Shown in pieces: positions 43,051-57,192 of a stretch of DNA of 64,000 nt. The stretch lies in the NCBI RefSeq assembly GCF_010729895.1, contig NZ_AP022612.1, positions 2,728,001-2,792,000 of the forward strand, read 5' to 3'. How positions within the stretch are numbered: the first letter of the stretch is position 1; each line of letters opens with the position of its first letter. The stretch comes from Mycolicibacterium confluentis. GTDB taxonomy: Bacteria; Actinomycetota; Actinomycetes; Mycobacteriales; Mycobacteriaceae. The notes beneath the pieces are model-generated. The model searched no databases. It was not told the DNA's origin and saw nothing but the letters and a program-made list of their open reading frames with translations. The translations under genes and the position numbers were made by a program.

Positions 43051-43986
43051 ATGCCAAGCATCGATCCGATCCTTCAGCAGGTGCTCGACGTCGCGCCCTT
43101 CCGGTTGACCCCCGCCGACGGCCCCAACGTGGCCCGCAAGCTGTTCGCTGACCTGCCGCGCCCGGCCCTGCACCCCGAGGTGCGCAGCGAGGACCGTCAG
43201 GTCGCCGGTGAGGCCGGTGACATCCCGATTCGGATCTACTGGCCGGCGCAGCACGAGTCCTCGTCGCCGGTCGTGCTGTTCTTCCACGGCGGCGGCTTCG
43301 CCGTGGGCGATCTCGACACCTACGACAACCAGGCCCGCCAGCACGCCGCCGACGCCGAGGCGATCGTGGTTGCCGTGGAGTACCGTCTGGCGCCCGAGGA
43401 GCCGTATCCGGCTGCGGTGCAGGATGTCTGGGCCGTGACGCGCTGGGTCGGCGAACACGCCGGGGAGTTCGGCGGCGATCCGAGTCGGCTCGCGGTGGCC
43501 GGCGACTCGGCGGGCGGAAACCTCGCCGCGGTGGTGGCGCAGATGGCCCGCGACGAGGGCGGACCGGCGCTGGTGTTCCAGCTGCTGTGGTACCCGGCGA
43601 TCACCTCGGACCCGACGCTGCCGTCGTTCACCGAGAACGCCGATGCGCCCATCCTCGACACGGCCGCGGTCGACGGGTTCACCGCGTGGTACGCCGGTCA
43701 CCTCGACCTGTCGGATCTCGCGGCCCTGCCCGCGACGCTGGCCCCCGAGCGGGCGGCGAGCCTGGAGGGGCTGCCGCCGGCGTATGTCGCGGTGGCGGGG
43801 CACGACCCGCTCCGCGACGGTGGCCGCTGGTACGCCGAACTGCTCGAGGCCGCGGGAGTGCCCGTCACCTACGACAACGCCGAAGATCTGGTGCACGGCT
43901 ATCTGGCGTTCGCCGGTCTTGTGCCCGCGACCACCGAGGCCAAGGATCGCGGGATGGCCGCGCTGCGGCGCGCGCTGCACGGCTGA
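43051..43986 (+). CDS. lipI: Alpha/beta-hydrolase esterase, hormone-sensitive-lipase family
   Basis: A 311-residue carboxylesterase. The oxyanion motif is HGGGF (79-83), the nucleophile S153 in GDSAGGN, with D252 (GHDPLRD) and H282 (VHGYLAF) completing the triad. No signal peptide, so cytosolic. HSL-family members hydrolyse short-chain esters. Position beside the Rv1401 homologue and priA suggests lipI rather than its paralogue lipH; the symbol rests on that. Convergent with metK across a strong hairpin. Confidence 0.9.
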   Translation: MPSIDPILQQVLDVAPFRLTPADGPNVARKLFADLPRPALHPEVRSEDRQVAGEAGDIPIRIYWPAQHESSSPVVLFFHGGGFAVGDLDTYDNQARQHAADAEAIVVAVEYRLAPEEPYPAAVQDVWAVTRWVGEHAGEFGGDPSRLAVAGDSAGGNLAAVVAQMARDEGGPALVFQLLWYPAITSDPTLPSFTENADAPILDTAAVDGFTAWYAGHLDLSDLAALPATLAPERAASLEGLPPAYVAVAGHDPLRDGGRWYAELLEAAGVPVTYDNAEDLVHGYLAFAGLVPATTEAKDRGMAALRRALHG

Positions 43987-44007
43987 CACTCAGCCCCGCA
44001 GCCGAAA

Positions 44008-44052
44008 TGCACTGAGGGTCGTGATCCTGTCCGGATCACGACCCTCAGTGCA
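44008..44052. terminator. Bidirectional hairpin between lipI and metK
   Basis: Perfect 20-bp inverted repeat (44008-44027 and 44033-44052) with a 5-base loop. It lies 21 bp after the lipI stop and 12 bp after the metK stop. There is no T tract on either side, so it would be a hairpin-only mycobacterial terminator. Confidence 0.8.
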
Positions 44053-44064
44053 CTTGCGAGGCTT

Positions 44065-45276
<1,212 letters not shown>

Positions 45277-45323
45277 GTTTACGTCCTTCCGGCTCGGAAG
45301 CCTGGTGGTCATTTAGTTCGCCG

Positions 45324-45329
45324 AGCATA
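45324..45329 (-). promoter_or_regulatory. Candidate -10 of metK
   Basis: TATGCT on the minus strand in the 128-bp gap downstream of coaBC. It suggests metK is transcribed on its own. Confidence 0.35.
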
Positions 45330-45404
45330 TCGCCGCGCCATCAGACCTCGGCAGCGTGCCCACGGGCAACACTTATGCGCAATCTGAGTGGCACTGGCGG
45401 CGTT

Positions 45405-46646
45405 TCAGCCCCGATCCTGGAGCAGCGCCGCGACCGAGTCCACGATACGACTCGCCATCAACGTCTTCGACCCGTGCTCAAGCGCCGACTCGGTGCCGTC
45501 GGCGGCCAGCAACCAGCCGTCATTGTTGTCGACCTCGAACGCGCGACCGTCCCCGACCGCATTGACGACCAGCAGGTCACAGCCCTTGCGCCGGAGCTTG
45601 GCGCGCGCATGGAACAGCACGTCGCCGTTCGCGTCGCCGGTCTCGGCAGCAAAACCGACGATCACCCGCATGTTGGGCAGTTGGCCGTCGGTGCGGGCCT
45701 GCACGGCGCCGGCGAGCACGTCGTCGTTGCGGATCAGGTCGATCGAACTGGGCTCCTCGGCGCCGCCCTTCTTGATCTTGGCGGTCGCGACGGTGGCGGG
45801 CCGGAAATCCGCGACGGCCGCGGCCATCACGAGCGCATTGGCGTCGGGGGCGTGCTTGGACACCGCGTCGCGCAACTGCGCCGCCGATCCGATGTGCACG
45901 ACGTGCACACCCGCCGGGTCTGCCAGGCCTGCGGTGTTTCCGGCGATCAGCGTCACCTCGGCGCCGCGCTGCGCGGCCACGCGGGCCACGGCGTAACCCT
46001 GCTTGCCGGAACTGCGGTTGCCGATGAAGCGGACGGGATCCAGGGGTTCACGGGTGCCGCCCGCGGTCACCAGGAGCTTGGTTCCGGCGAGGTCGTGGGG
46101 CAGCGCGTCGGCGCGGGCCAACAGCAGCTCGGCGAAGGTCGTGATCTCTTCGGGTTCGGGCAGTCGGCCCGGTCCGGTGTCGGCGCCGGTCAGGCGGCCG
46201 GAGGCCGGTTCGAGGACGACGGCACCGCGGCTGCGCAGCGTCTCGACATTGTCGACGGTTGCGGGGTGCAGCCACATCTCGGTGTGCATGGCCGGGGCGT
46301 AGAGCACCGGACAGCGCACGGTCAGCAGCGTCGCGGTCAACAGATCGTCGGCGCGTCCGGCCACGGCACGGGCCAGCAGGTCCGCGGTCGCGGGGGCCAC
46401 GACCATCAGGTCGGCCTGCTGCCCGATGCGGACATGGGGCACCTCGGGCACGTCTTCGAAGACCCCGGTGCGCACCGGGTTGCCCGACAACGCCTCGAAC
46501 GTGGCGGCGCCGACGAACTTCAGCGCGGACTCGGTGGGGACAACCCGCACCTCATGGCCGGCCTCGGTGAGTTGGCGGACCACAGAACACGCCTTGTAGG
46601 CGGCGATTCCGCCTGCCACACCGACGATGATCCGTTTGCGAGCCAT
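45405..46646 (-). CDS. coaBC: Bifunctional phosphopantothenoylcysteine synthetase/decarboxylase
   Basis: A 413-residue fusion (dfp). The N-terminal CoaC flavodoxin-like decarboxylase has the PAMHTEMW motif (near 113-120); the C-terminal CoaB ligase has TAGGTREPLDPVRFIGNRSSGK and AAAVADFRP. It carries out two consecutive steps of coenzyme A synthesis. The ATG lies 47 bp after rpoZ, in the run mihF-gmk-rpoZ-coaBC-metK conserved in mycobacteria. Confidence 0.95.
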   Translation of the reverse strand: MARKRIIVGVAGGIAAYKACSVVRQLTEAGHEVRVVPTESALKFVGAATFEALSGNPVRTGVFEDVPEVPHVRIGQQADLMVVAPATADLLARAVAGRADDLLTATLLTVRCPVLYAPAMHTEMWLHPATVDNVETLRSRGAVVLEPASGRLTGADTGPGRLPEPEEITTFAELLLARADALPHDLAGTKLLVTAGGTREPLDPVRFIGNRSSGKQGYAVARVAAQRGAEVTLIAGNTAGLADPAGVHVVHIGSAAQLRDAVSKHAPDANALVMAAAVADFRPATVATAKIKKGGAEEPSSIDLIRNDDVLAGAVQARTDGQLPNMRVIVGFAAETGDANGDVLFHARAKLRRKGCDLLVVNAVGDGRAFEVDNNDGWLLAADGTESALEHGSKTLMASRIVDSVAALLQDRG

Positions 46647-46693
46647 CAGGATCGCTCTCCTCCGCTGGGGCTCATCGGTGTGGGCCTGTGTCG

Positions 46694-47008
46694 CTACTCG
46701 CCCTCGGTGTGCTCGAGCAGGTCGCCGTGGATCTCGCGCATCGCGATCGACAGCGGCTTCTCCTGCAGGCCGGGCTCGACCAGCGGGCCGACGTACTCGA
46801 GGATGCCGTCACCGAGCTGGTTGTAGTAATCGTTGATCTGACGGGCCCGCTTGGCGGCGTAGATCACCAGCGCGTACTTGCTCGACACGCGGTCCAGCAG
46901 CTCGTCGATTGGGGGATTCGTGATGCCCAGCGGAGTGTCGTAGGCGCCGAATCCCGCGGCGTCGACCGCATCGGTGGCGGTCAGGGTGTCGGCGTGCGAG
47001 TTGGTCAC
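46694..47008 (-). CDS. rpoZ: RNA polymerase omega subunit
   Basis: A 104-residue omega subunit that stabilises the beta' subunit of RNA polymerase. It has the mycobacterial N-terminal extension before the conserved core [31 protein letters not shown], given here in part as [20 protein letters not shown]. The GTG start follows AGGAGATTCA. Located 54 bp after gmk, the same neighbour as in many bacteria. Confidence 0.95.
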   Translation of the reverse strand: MTNSHADTLTATDAVDAAGFGAYDTPLGITNPPIDELLDRVSSKYALVIYAAKRARQINDYYNQLGDGILEYVGPLVEPGLQEKPLSIAMREIHGDLLEHTEGE

Positions 47009-47062
47009 TGAATCTCCTGGCAGATGGTGTAAAAGTTTCGGTTTGCGCTGGCTGTCGAAGCC

Positions 47063-47656
47063 CTAAGGATGGGCTTCCGGCGCATGTCCCACCAGCAAGG
47101 ATACCAATTCAGAGCAGGCGCTTTCCAATTCCCTGTTCACGACGACGACGTCGAAGTCGTCTTGAGCCGCCAGTTCCGCCCGTGCGGTGGCCAGTCTGCG
47201 CTCCATGACTTCGGGCGTTTCGGTGCCTCGTCCGACGAGGCGCGCCTCCAGAACGGCCCAACTCGGCGGGGCCAGGAAGACGCTCAACGCGGTGGGCATC
47301 GCGGCCTTGACGGCACGCGCACCCGCAAGATCGACCTCGATCAACACGGGCCGACCTGCATGCATAGCGGCCTGCACAGCGTCCCTCGGGGTTCCCGAGC
47401 GCTGCAGACCGCCGTGAATCTCAGCCCATTCGAGCAGCTCATCGCGCTCGATCAGGCTCTGGAACTGCTCTGCGGACACGAAGTGGTAATCCACACCGTC
47501 GACCTCACCGGGGCGCGGGGCCCTGGTGGTGGCCGAGACGCTGAAATACAGCTCGGGGATCCGTTCCCGCAGGCAGCGAACGACGGTCGACTTACCGACC
47601 GCGGAAGGACCGGACAGCACGACCACGCGGCCGTCCGGTCCTCCGCCAGTGCTCAC
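47063..47656 (-). CDS. gmk: Guanylate kinase
   Basis: A 197-residue enzyme phosphorylating GMP to GDP. P-loop GPSAVGKST at 16-24; GMP-binding [13 protein letters not shown]; the lid region [14 protein letters not shown]. The mycobacterial form has [12 protein letters not shown] where others have the HGNYYGT loop. The GTG start is seven bases after the mihF stop. Confidence 0.95.
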   Translation of the reverse strand: MSTGGGPDGRVVVLSGPSAVGKSTVVRCLRERIPELYFSVSATTRAPRPGEVDGVDYHFVSAEQFQSLIERDELLEWAEIHGGLQRSGTPRDAVQAAMHAGRPVLIEVDLAGARAVKAAMPTALSVFLAPPSWAVLEARLVGRGTETPEVMERRLATARAELAAQDDFDVVVVNRELESACSELVSLLVGHAPEAHP

Positions 47657-47663
47657 TGACCGC

Positions 47664-47981
47664 TTAGGACGGGTCGAACTTGTCCAGCAGCGCCTTGCGC
47701 TGCCGGTCGCCGAGACCGCGCAGGCGGCGGGTCGGGGCGATTTCCAGCTCGGTCATGATCTCCTGCGCCTTGACCTTGCCAACCTTGGGCAGGGCCTCGA
47801 GCAGCGCGGAAACCTTCATCTTGCCGAGGACCTCATCGGTCTCGGCGTCCTTCAGGACCTGCTTGAGGTTGGTGCCGCCGCGCTTGAGCCGATCCTTGAG
47901 TTCGGCTCGTGCTCGACGAGCGGCAGCAGCCTTCTCCAACGCTGCCGCGCGCTGTTCGTCGGTCAACTGGGGAAGGGCCAC
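47664..47981 (-). CDS. mihF: Mycobacterial integration host factor
   Basis: A 105-residue nucleoid protein unrelated in sequence to E. coli IHF. It has an N-terminal basic coiled helix ([19 protein letters not shown]) and a helix-two-turn-helix DNA-binding region ([16 protein letters not shown], about 66-81). It is essential in mycobacteria, binds and bends DNA, and is needed for phage L5 integration. GTG start; a long upstream region probably carries its promoter. Confidence 0.96.
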   Translation of the reverse strand: MALPQLTDEQRAAALEKAAAARRARAELKDRLKRGGTNLKQVLKDAETDEVLGKMKVSALLEALPKVGKVKAQEIMTELEIAPTRRLRGLGDRQRKALLDKFDPS

Positions 47982-48480
47982 GATTCCTCCGTCTCATTGC
48001 CATTTCTCGCGCCGAGGACACATGGGTGTCAACGACTTGTTGTGCCTTGGCCGGGTACGCCAGCCAGCGACGACGACCGTACCCAGGCTCTGTGACGAAA
48101 TCTAACCCCACCCCCTGGTTTCGCGGTTAAACGCCCAGCGTATTAGGGCCCACATCGCGGGGTTCCGATGCCGAAGATCACCGCCCGAGACTGGTCGACG
48201 CGCTCCCGCAACCCGCCCGACTTGGGTGTGTTTGCCCAGTACAGATGGCATTTCAATCCCGGCGGGCGTGGCCGGGGCCGCATTGTGCAGGTCAAGTGCT
48301 TCGCCGGCGGCCCAGCCAAGGAAGTTCGGCGAAACTCTGCGTGCGTGTCGCGGCGTGTCGGGACATCCGCGACCGCCTACGGCACACACATGTCTTTGAC
48401 AGCGCATTCACAGGTGCCGCTCTTAGCGTCCCTCGATGTCGGGGTCCGCTCGTTCGTCTTCCCCCTGGAAGGAATCCCAC
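47982..48480. other. 499-bp intergenic region between mihF and the Gly/Pro-rich gene
   Basis: No convincing gene. It holds the divergent control regions. For mihF (minus) TACGGT at 48080-48085 is a possible -10 and overlaps an inverted repeat GGGTACG/CGTACCC (48053-48059, 48078-48084). For the plus-strand gene TAGCGT at 48424-48429 lies 22 bp after a consensus TTGACA (48396-48401), which is too far for a standard pair. Open frames here lack family features and look like chance reading of high-GC DNA. Confidence 0.45.
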
Positions 48481-48936
48481 ATGCGCTTCAAGCGCCTGAC
48501 CAGCGCGTCAGCCATCCTCATCACCGCAAGTCTGTCCGCCGCGACCCTTGGGGCGGGTGTCGCGGCGGCCGCACCCGGTGGGCCGGGCGGGCCGGGTGGT
48601 CCGCCGTGCGGCCCCGGCTGCCAGCAGCCCGGTGGTCCCGGCGGCCCAGGCGGTCCGGGACGCCCCGGTGGGCCCCAGCAGGGACCTCCGGGCCATCCAG
48701 GCGGTCCATGGGGTCCCGGCGGCCCAGGAGGGCCTCCACGGGGACCTGAGCGGCCTCCAGGCGGATTCGGCGGTCCCCCGCCACCACCGCCCCCCGGCCT
48801 GGCTTGGCGCGGCATGGACCAGGGCCGCTTCGACCACCGGCCGTTCAACTACCGCGGGAGCTGGGTGACGCCCATCTTCCGACCCGACTTCAACCACTGG
48901 GGATTCTGGTTCTTCGGCATCTGGATCCCGTTGTGA
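48481..48936 (+). CDS. Secreted Gly/Pro-rich protein with aromatic C-terminal motif
   Basis: A 151-residue exported protein. Signal peptide about 1-32 (MRFKRLTSA, a hydrophobic core, then GVAAAAP). Residues 33-100 are collagen-like repeats of GGP/GxP with one CGPGC pair. A proline run PPPPPPP follows, and the last about 40 residues are aromatic and charged ([27 protein letters not shown] in part: [18 protein letters not shown]). I know of similar Gly/Pro-rich envelope proteins in fast growers but no function. The ATG follows GGAAGGAA. It sits where H37Rv has PE15/PPE20. Confidence 0.85.
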   Translation: MRFKRLTSASAILITASLSAATLGAGVAAAAPGGPGGPGGPPCGPGCQQPGGPGGPGGPGRPGGPQQGPPGHPGGPWGPGGPGGPPRGPERPPGGFGGPPPPPPPGLAWRGMDQGRFDHRPFNYRGSWVTPIFRPDFNHWGFWFFGIWIPL

Positions 48937-48978
48937 TCCAGCTCTGAGTCAGGGGTCCTGACAAGCCCCTGCCGCGAC

Positions 48979-49027
48979 ACTTAAACCTCTGCGATGACAC
49001 GCCGTGATGCGTCGCAGAGGTTTAAGT
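48979..49027. terminator. Bidirectional hairpin between the Gly/Pro-rich gene and pyrF
   Basis: Perfect 16-bp inverted repeat (48979-48994 and 49012-49027) with a 17-base loop, lying 42 bp after one stop and 26 bp after the other. It would end both convergent units. The outer stem is AT-rich (CTTAAACC type). Confidence 0.75.
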
Positions 49028-49053
49028 TTCGAGGAGCTCAAGCGCTCGAGAGC

Positions 49054-49872
49054 TCAGCCGGCCAGGTGGGCGACGGCCTCGCGCATCTTCTCGGCCGCGG
49101 CGCGCAGATCGGCCACCTGTGGGCCCGCGCGCAGCACCTCCCGCGACACCGCGGGCAGAAGCTGGCCCGGATGCGCGCCGCCGAGTCCCTGCAGCGCCTC
49201 GGGCCGCCCACCCTGGGCGCCCACGCCTGGCACCAGGACCGGGCCGCCGAGGTTGCTCACGTCGGGCACCGACGTCAGGGTCGCGCCGACGACCACGCCC
49301 ACGAACCCGGGTGGGTCGGCGGCGTTGACCGCGGCGGCCTCGTCGACGATCGACTGCGCGAGCGTGCGACCGTCCTCGCGCACCACGCCCTGCACACTGG
49401 CACCCTCCGGGTTGGAGGTGGCAGCCAGCACGAACACCCCGCGGCCGTTCTCGGCGGCGGTCTCCAGCAGGGGTTGCAGCGAGCCGAAGCCGAGATACGG
49501 CGACGCCGTGACCGCGTCGCTGGCCAATGGCGACTCCCCCGCCCAGGCCTGCGCGTAGGCGGCCATGGTCGTGCCGATGTCACCGCGCTTGGCGTCGGAG
49601 AGCACCAGCACGCCCGCCGAGCGCAGATCGGCGATCGTGCGCTCGAGCACCGCGAAACCGGCTGAGCCGTAGGCCTCGAAGAACGCCACCTGGGGTTTGA
49701 CGATGGCGAAGTCGGCGAACGCCTCGACGCAGATCGCGCTGAACGCCGCCAGGCCGTCGGCGGTGCGCGGCAGCGACCACGCGTCCAGCAGTCCCGGATG
49801 CGGGTCGATGCCCAGGCACAGAGGTCCGCGGGCCGCGACGGCCTCGGCCAGTCGGACCCCGAACCGCGCCAC
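49054..49872 (-). CDS. pyrF: Orotidine 5'-phosphate decarboxylase, type 2
   Basis: A 272-residue TIM barrel converting OMP to UMP, the last step of the pathway. The catalytic loop is [10 protein letters not shown] with K95. It belongs to the longer mycobacterial/myxococcal type 2 group (GIDPHPGLL near 21). The GTG start is two bases after the carB stop. Last gene of the pyr operon. Confidence 0.95.
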   Translation of the reverse strand: MARFGVRLAEAVAARGPLCLGIDPHPGLLDAWSLPRTADGLAAFSAICVEAFADFAIVKPQVAFFEAYGSAGFAVLERTIADLRSAGVLVLSDAKRGDIGTTMAAYAQAWAGESPLASDAVTASPYLGFGSLQPLLETAAENGRGVFVLAATSNPEGASVQGVVREDGRTLAQSIVDEAAAVNAADPPGFVGVVVGATLTSVPDVSNLGGPVLVPGVGAQGGRPEALQGLGGAHPGQLLPAVSREVLRAGPQVADLRAAAEKMREAVAHLAG

Positions 49873-49874
49873 CG

Positions 49875-53216
<3,342 letters not shown>

Positions 53217-53231
53217 TAGTTCTTCCCTTCA

Positions 53232-53295
53232 CCGCGAGCGGGCGTGTCGGTGCGCCGACACGCCGTCACGGGCGTACAGATGTGGTCGCTCGCGG
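53232..53295 (-). promoter_or_regulatory. Nested hairpin in the carA-carB gap
   Basis: An inner perfect 10-bp stem (53241-53250 with 53255-53264, 4-base loop) lies inside an outer perfect 9-bp stem (53232-53240 with 53287-53295). In the minus-strand RNA the last outer-stem base is followed directly by the carB ribosome site TGAAGGGAAG. It could set carB translation or transcript stability; terminator action is possible but the operon appears to continue. Confidence 0.6.
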
Positions 53296-53304
53296 AGCTT
53301 GAGG

Positions 53305-54429
53305 TCACTTCTCCCCCGCCAAGAGGTCGAGGAACTGGTCGAACAGGTACTCCGCATCGCGCGGACCCGCAGCGGCCTCGGGGTGGTACTGCACCGAGAA
53401 CGCCCGGCCGTTGGCCAGCCGGATGCCCTCCACGACACCGTCGTTGGCGCAGGTGTGGCTGACGACGCCGGTGCCGAACGGGGTGTCGAACTCCTCGCCG
53501 GCCTCGCCCTCGAGCGCGAAGCCGTGATTCTGCGCCGTGATCGCGACCCGGCCGGTGATGTGGTCGATCACCGGGATGTTGATGCCCCGGTGTCCGAAGG
53601 TCATCTTGTAGGTCGATCGGCCCAGCGCCCGGCCCAGGATCTGGTTTCCGAAGCAGATGCCGAACAGCGGGATCCCGGCGCCGAGCACCTCGCGGGTCAC
53701 CGCGACGACGTGGTCGGCGGTCGCGGGGTCACCCGGGCCGTTGGACAAGAACACGCCGTCCGGCTTGAGATCGGCGATCTGCTCGAAGGTCGCCGAGGAC
53801 GGCAGCACGTGGCTGCGGATCCCGCGGGCCGCGAAGTTGCGGGGCGTGTTGGTCTTGATGCCCAGGTCCAGCGCGGCGACCGTGAAGCGGTGCCCACCTT
53901 CAGGTTCGACCACATAGCCCGCGTCCGTGCTGACCTCGCCCGCCAGATCGGCGCCCAGCATCGAGGCCTGAGAAGTCACGCGGGAGACCAACTCGTCGAC
54001 GCCGGCCAGGGCCGGACCGGAGAAGATGCCGGCCTTCATCGACCCGCGGGTGCGCAGGTGTCGCACCACGGCGCGGGTGTCGATGCCGGCGATGCCGACG
54101 ATGTTCTGCCGGACCAGTTCGTCGTCGAGGGTTCCGGTGGCGCGCCAGTTCGACGCGCGCGGCGACGGGTCACGCACGGCGTATCCGGCGACCCAGATCT
54201 TGTCGCCGCGACTTTCACCGTCCTCGTCGTTCCAGCCCGTGTTGCCGATCTGCGGCGCGGTCGCGACCACGATCTGCCGGTGGTAGCTCGGGTCGGTCAG
54301 GGTCTCCTGATAACCCGACATCCCGGTGGAGAACACCGCCTCACCCAAAGTCTGGCCGACGGCCCCGAACGACGTGCCGGTGAAGACCCGGCCGTCCTCG
54401 AGCACCAGAACTGCCCTGTTGTCGGTCAT
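53305..54429 (-). CDS. carA: Carbamoyl-phosphate synthase small subunit
   Basis: A 374-residue glutamine amidotransferase subunit. The class I GATase domain has the nucleophile C259 (FGICFGNQ), H349 and E351 (YHPEA). The N-terminal interaction domain has [17 protein letters not shown]. The ATG at 54429 overlaps the stop of the upstream membrane-protein gene (ATGA). An 88-bp structured gap separates it from carB. Confidence 0.97.
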   Translation of the reverse strand: MTDNRAVLVLEDGRVFTGTSFGAVGQTLGEAVFSTGMSGYQETLTDPSYHRQIVVATAPQIGNTGWNDEDGESRGDKIWVAGYAVRDPSPRASNWRATGTLDDELVRQNIVGIAGIDTRAVVRHLRTRGSMKAGIFSGPALAGVDELVSRVTSQASMLGADLAGEVSTDAGYVVEPEGGHRFTVAALDLGIKTNTPRNFAARGIRSHVLPSSATFEQIADLKPDGVFLSNGPGDPATADHVVAVTREVLGAGIPLFGICFGNQILGRALGRSTYKMTFGHRGINIPVIDHITGRVAITAQNHGFALEGEAGEEFDTPFGTGVVSHTCANDGVVEGIRLANGRAFSVQYHPEAAAGPRDAEYLFDQFLDLLAGEK

Positions 54430-54956
54430 GCGACCTCCGCTCCGCTTGATTCTCCGTCTGTTCCGCCCGACACCCACTCCGCGTACTGCCGACGGTCGTC
54501 GGCGCGGAATCCGGTGTCGATCTCGGTGCCCGAGGCCAGGCGCCATCGGATGGCCAGGATCCCGTCGTGGGTCATGGCCTTGCCTGCGATGCCGCGTTCA
54601 GTGCGGATCGCGACGATCGATTCGTCGGGGATCCAGATCGGCGTCGCCCCGCTGCGCTGCACCATCACGCCTTCGGGGTAGCGCGTGAGCACCGCCTTCG
54701 CGCGGTACCCCAGATCCCCCACCGCAATGCGGTCCTGCCAACTCGGCGCGAAAGTGCTGCCGACATAGAGGCCCTTGATGCCCGGGATCAGCGCGGGCCC
54801 GACGGTTTCGGGCAGGCCCGGCATCTGGCCGATCAACGCGACCTGCCGTTCGGCGCGGCGGCGCCAGCCCCGCAGCACGAGGTGGATGAGGAACGCGATG
54901 AGCGCCGCGACCACGGCCGCGAAGACCAGCGAGCTCATCAGCGTGGGGGTGTTCAT
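54426..54956 (-). CDS. Single-pass membrane protein in the pyr operon (PH-like)
   Basis: A 176-residue protein: one N-terminal transmembrane helix (about 8-29), a basic stretch RGWRRRAER, then a soluble beta-rich domain ([46 protein letters not shown]) that resembles bacterial PH-like domains. It overlaps pyrC upstream and carA downstream by ATGA, so it is made with the pathway enzymes. Position matches Rv1382. No enzymatic motif is seen; a role in anchoring or in pyrimidine regulation is speculation. Confidence 0.82.
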   Translation of the reverse strand: MNTPTLMSSLVFAAVVAALIAFLIHLVLRGWRRRAERQVALIGQMPGLPETVGPALIPGIKGLYVGSTFAPSWQDRIAVGDLGYRAKAVLTRYPEGVMVQRSGATPIWIPDESIVAIRTERGIAGKAMTHDGILAIRWRLASGTEIDTGFRADDRRQYAEWVSGGTDGESSGAEVA

Positions 54957-56254
54957 TTCTGCACCTCGCCCACATGTCCCCGCAGCGCGGTGACCTTTCC
55001 GCGCAGAAGCGTCGCGGTCACCACGGCAGGCAGCGTCATCTCCTCGTACGGAGTGTTGGCTGACTTGCTCGCCATCTCGGCGCCGGCCACGGTCCAGGTG
55101 CGCTCGGGGTCGACGACCGTGAGGTTCGCCGGTTCGCCGACCTCAAGGGGCCGGCCCTGATCGGGCAGTCCCGCGATGCGGGCGGGGTTCTCGCTCATCA
55201 CCTCGGCGACGCCGCGCCAGGTCAGCAGGCCCGAGGCGACCATGGTCTCGGCCACCACCGACAGTGCCGTCTCAAGCCCGAGCATGCCGGGGCGGGCGAC
55301 CGAGAACTCGCAGCACTTCTCGTGTTCGGCGTGCGGGGCGTGATCGGTGGCGACGCAGTCGATCACACCGTCGGCCAGGGCCTGCCGCAGGGCCTGGGCA
55401 TCGGAGGCCTCGCGCAGCGGCGGGTTGACACGGTTGACGCCGTCGTAGCTCGCCAGCCTGGTGTCGTCGAGCAGCAGATGGTGCGGAGTGACCTCGGCGG
55501 TGATCGAGATGCCCTGCGCCTTGGCCCATTTGAGGATCTCGACGGTACCGGCCGTGGAGGCGTGACAGATGTGCACCCGGGCGCCGGCGTCGCGGGCCAG
55601 GATCGCGTCGCGGGCGACGATGGACTCCTCGGCCGAACGCGGCCATCCGGCCAGGCCCAGGCGCGCGGCGTTGGGGCCCTCATGGGCCACGGCGCCCACG
55701 GTCAGGCGGGGTTCCTCGGCGTGCTGGGCGATCAGCACGCCCAGTCCCTTGGCGTACTCCAGTGCACGCCGCATCACCAACGGGTCGTGCACGCACTTGC
55801 CGTCGTCGGAGAACATCCGGACCTGACCGGCGCCGTTGGCCATCATCGCCATCTCGGTCAACTGCGTGCCCGCCAGGCCGACGGTGACCGCACCCACCGG
55901 GTGCACGTCGACCAGGCCGACCTGCTGGCCACGGTGCCAGACGTGGTCGGTGACCACGGGCGAGTCGGCCACCGGGTTGGTGTTGGCCATCGCGAAGACC
56001 GCGGTGTACCCACCCAATGCGGCTGCGGCCGAACCGGTTTCGATGGTCTCAGTGTCCTCGCGGCCCGGCTCACGCAGGTGTGTGTGCAGGTCGACCAAGC
56101 CGGGCAGCAGCACCTGCCCCGTCGCGTCGATCACCGTGGTCTCGCCGTCGGCGGGCAGGCTCGGCGCGATCTCGGCGATCTGGCCGTCTTTGACCAGCAC
56201 GTCCACCGCATCACCCTCGCCGTAGAGCCGGACTCCTCGAATCAACACGCTCAC
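54953..56254 (-). CDS. pyrC: Dihydroorotase
   Basis: A 433-residue amidohydrolase closing carbamoyl aspartate to dihydroorotate. Zinc ligands: [10 protein letters not shown] (near 56-65), HAEEPR, HICHAST and DHAPH. It is of the class I (PyrC of Gram-positives) size. The GTG start overlaps the pyrB stop (GTGA). Confidence 0.96.
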   Translation of the reverse strand: MSVLIRGVRLYGEGDAVDVLVKDGQIAEIAPSLPADGETTVIDATGQVLLPGLVDLHTHLREPGREDTETIETGSAAAALGGYTAVFAMANTNPVADSPVVTDHVWHRGQQVGLVDVHPVGAVTVGLAGTQLTEMAMMANGAGQVRMFSDDGKCVHDPLVMRRALEYAKGLGVLIAQHAEEPRLTVGAVAHEGPNAARLGLAGWPRSAEESIVARDAILARDAGARVHICHASTAGTVEILKWAKAQGISITAEVTPHHLLLDDTRLASYDGVNRVNPPLREASDAQALRQALADGVIDCVATDHAPHAEHEKCCEFSVARPGMLGLETALSVVAETMVASGLLTWRGVAEVMSENPARIAGLPDQGRPLEVGEPANLTVVDPERTWTVAGAEMASKSANTPYEEMTLPAVVTATLLRGKVTALRGHVGEVQK

Positions 56255-57192
56255 GCGACCACTTCCTCAGCACCCACCAGCAGGTGGAACAGCACCGCCA
56301 TCCGCACATGCACACCATTGGAAACCTGTTGCAGCACAGCCGACTGCGACGAGTCAGCGACCGCCGAGGCGATCTCCATGCCGCGCAGCATCGGGCCCGG
56401 GTGCAGCACCACTGCGTGTCCGGGCAGCAGCGCCTGGCGGCGTTCCGAGAGCCCGTAGAGCACCGAGTACTCGCGCGCCGACGGGAAGAACCCGCCGGTC
56501 ATCCGCTCGGCCTGCACGCGCAGCATCAGCACCGCGTCGGCGACGGGCAGTTCGGCGTCCAGATCGTGTGACACCGTGACCGGCCAGTCAGCCACCCCGA
56601 CCGGCAGCAGCGTCGGCGGCGCCACCAGCACCACCTCGGCGCCGAGCGTGTTCAACAGCATGACGTTGGACCTGGCCACCCGGCTGTGCAGGATGTCGCC
56701 GACGATCACCACCCGACGGCCCTCGATGTCACCGAGGCGCTGGCGCAGCGTCAGCGCGTCCAGCAGCGCCTGGGTGGGATGTTCGTGCGTGCCGTCACCG
56801 GCGTTGATGACCGACGGGCCGCCGTCAGCGCTCGCTGTCCACTCGGCCAACTGCTGCGCGGCACCCGAGGCGGGGTGCCGGATGATCAGGGCGTCGGCCC
56901 CGGCGGCCCGCAGCGTCAACGCGGTGTCCCGCAGGGACTCGCCCTTGGCCACCGACGACCCCGACGAACTGACGTTGATCACGTCGGCGCTCATCCACTT
57001 GCCGGCGACCTCGAAGGACACCCGGGTGCGCGTGGAGTTCTCGTAGAACATCGTGATGACGGTGCGTCCGCGCAGCGTCGGCAGCTTCTTGACCTCGCGG
57101 CCCAGCAGCGCCTGGCTGAAGCGGTCGGCGTCGTCGAGGATCGCGGTGGCCTCGTCACGAGTCAGGTCGGACGCGGTCAGCAGGTGTTTCAC
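56251..57192 (-). CDS. pyrB: Aspartate carbamoyltransferase catalytic subunit
   Basis: A 313-residue transcarbamoylase. The carbamoyl-phosphate motif is [11 protein letters not shown] (near 51-61), with [13 protein letters not shown] and [13 protein letters not shown] further on. No pyrI regulatory gene is adjacent, so it should be the unregulated trimeric type. The GTG start overlaps the pyrR stop (GTGA). Confidence 0.96.
   Translation of the reverse strand: MKHLLTASDLTRDEATAILDDADRFSQALLGREVKKLPTLRGRTVITMFYENSTRTRVSFEVAGKWMSADVINVSSSGSSVAKGESLRDTALTLRAAGADALIIRHPASGAAQQLAEWTASADGGPSVINAGDGTHEHPTQALLDALTLRQRLGDIEGRRVVIVGDILHSRVARSNVMLLNTLGAEVVLVAPPTLLPVGVADWPVTVSHDLDAELPVADAVLMLRVQAERMTGGFFPSAREYSVLYGLSERRQALLPGHAVVLHPGPMLRGMEIASAVADSSQSAVLQQVSNGVHVRMAVLFHLLVGAEEVVA

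Noticed and set aside
45277..45404. A SAM riboswitch before metK
   Set aside because: No kink-turn or SAM-I/SAM-IV core could be recognised, and the metK leader predicted from the TATGCT -10 is only about 40 bases.
48396..48429. A standard TTGACA/TAGCGT promoter for the Gly/Pro-rich gene
   Set aside because: The 22-bp spacing is outside the usual 16-19; only the -10 is kept as a possibility.
48168..48480. An upstream extension or separate gene before the Gly/Pro-rich protein
   Set aside because: Arg/Pro-rich translation without features; the ATG at 48481 has a signal peptide directly after it and a GGAAGGAA ribosome site.
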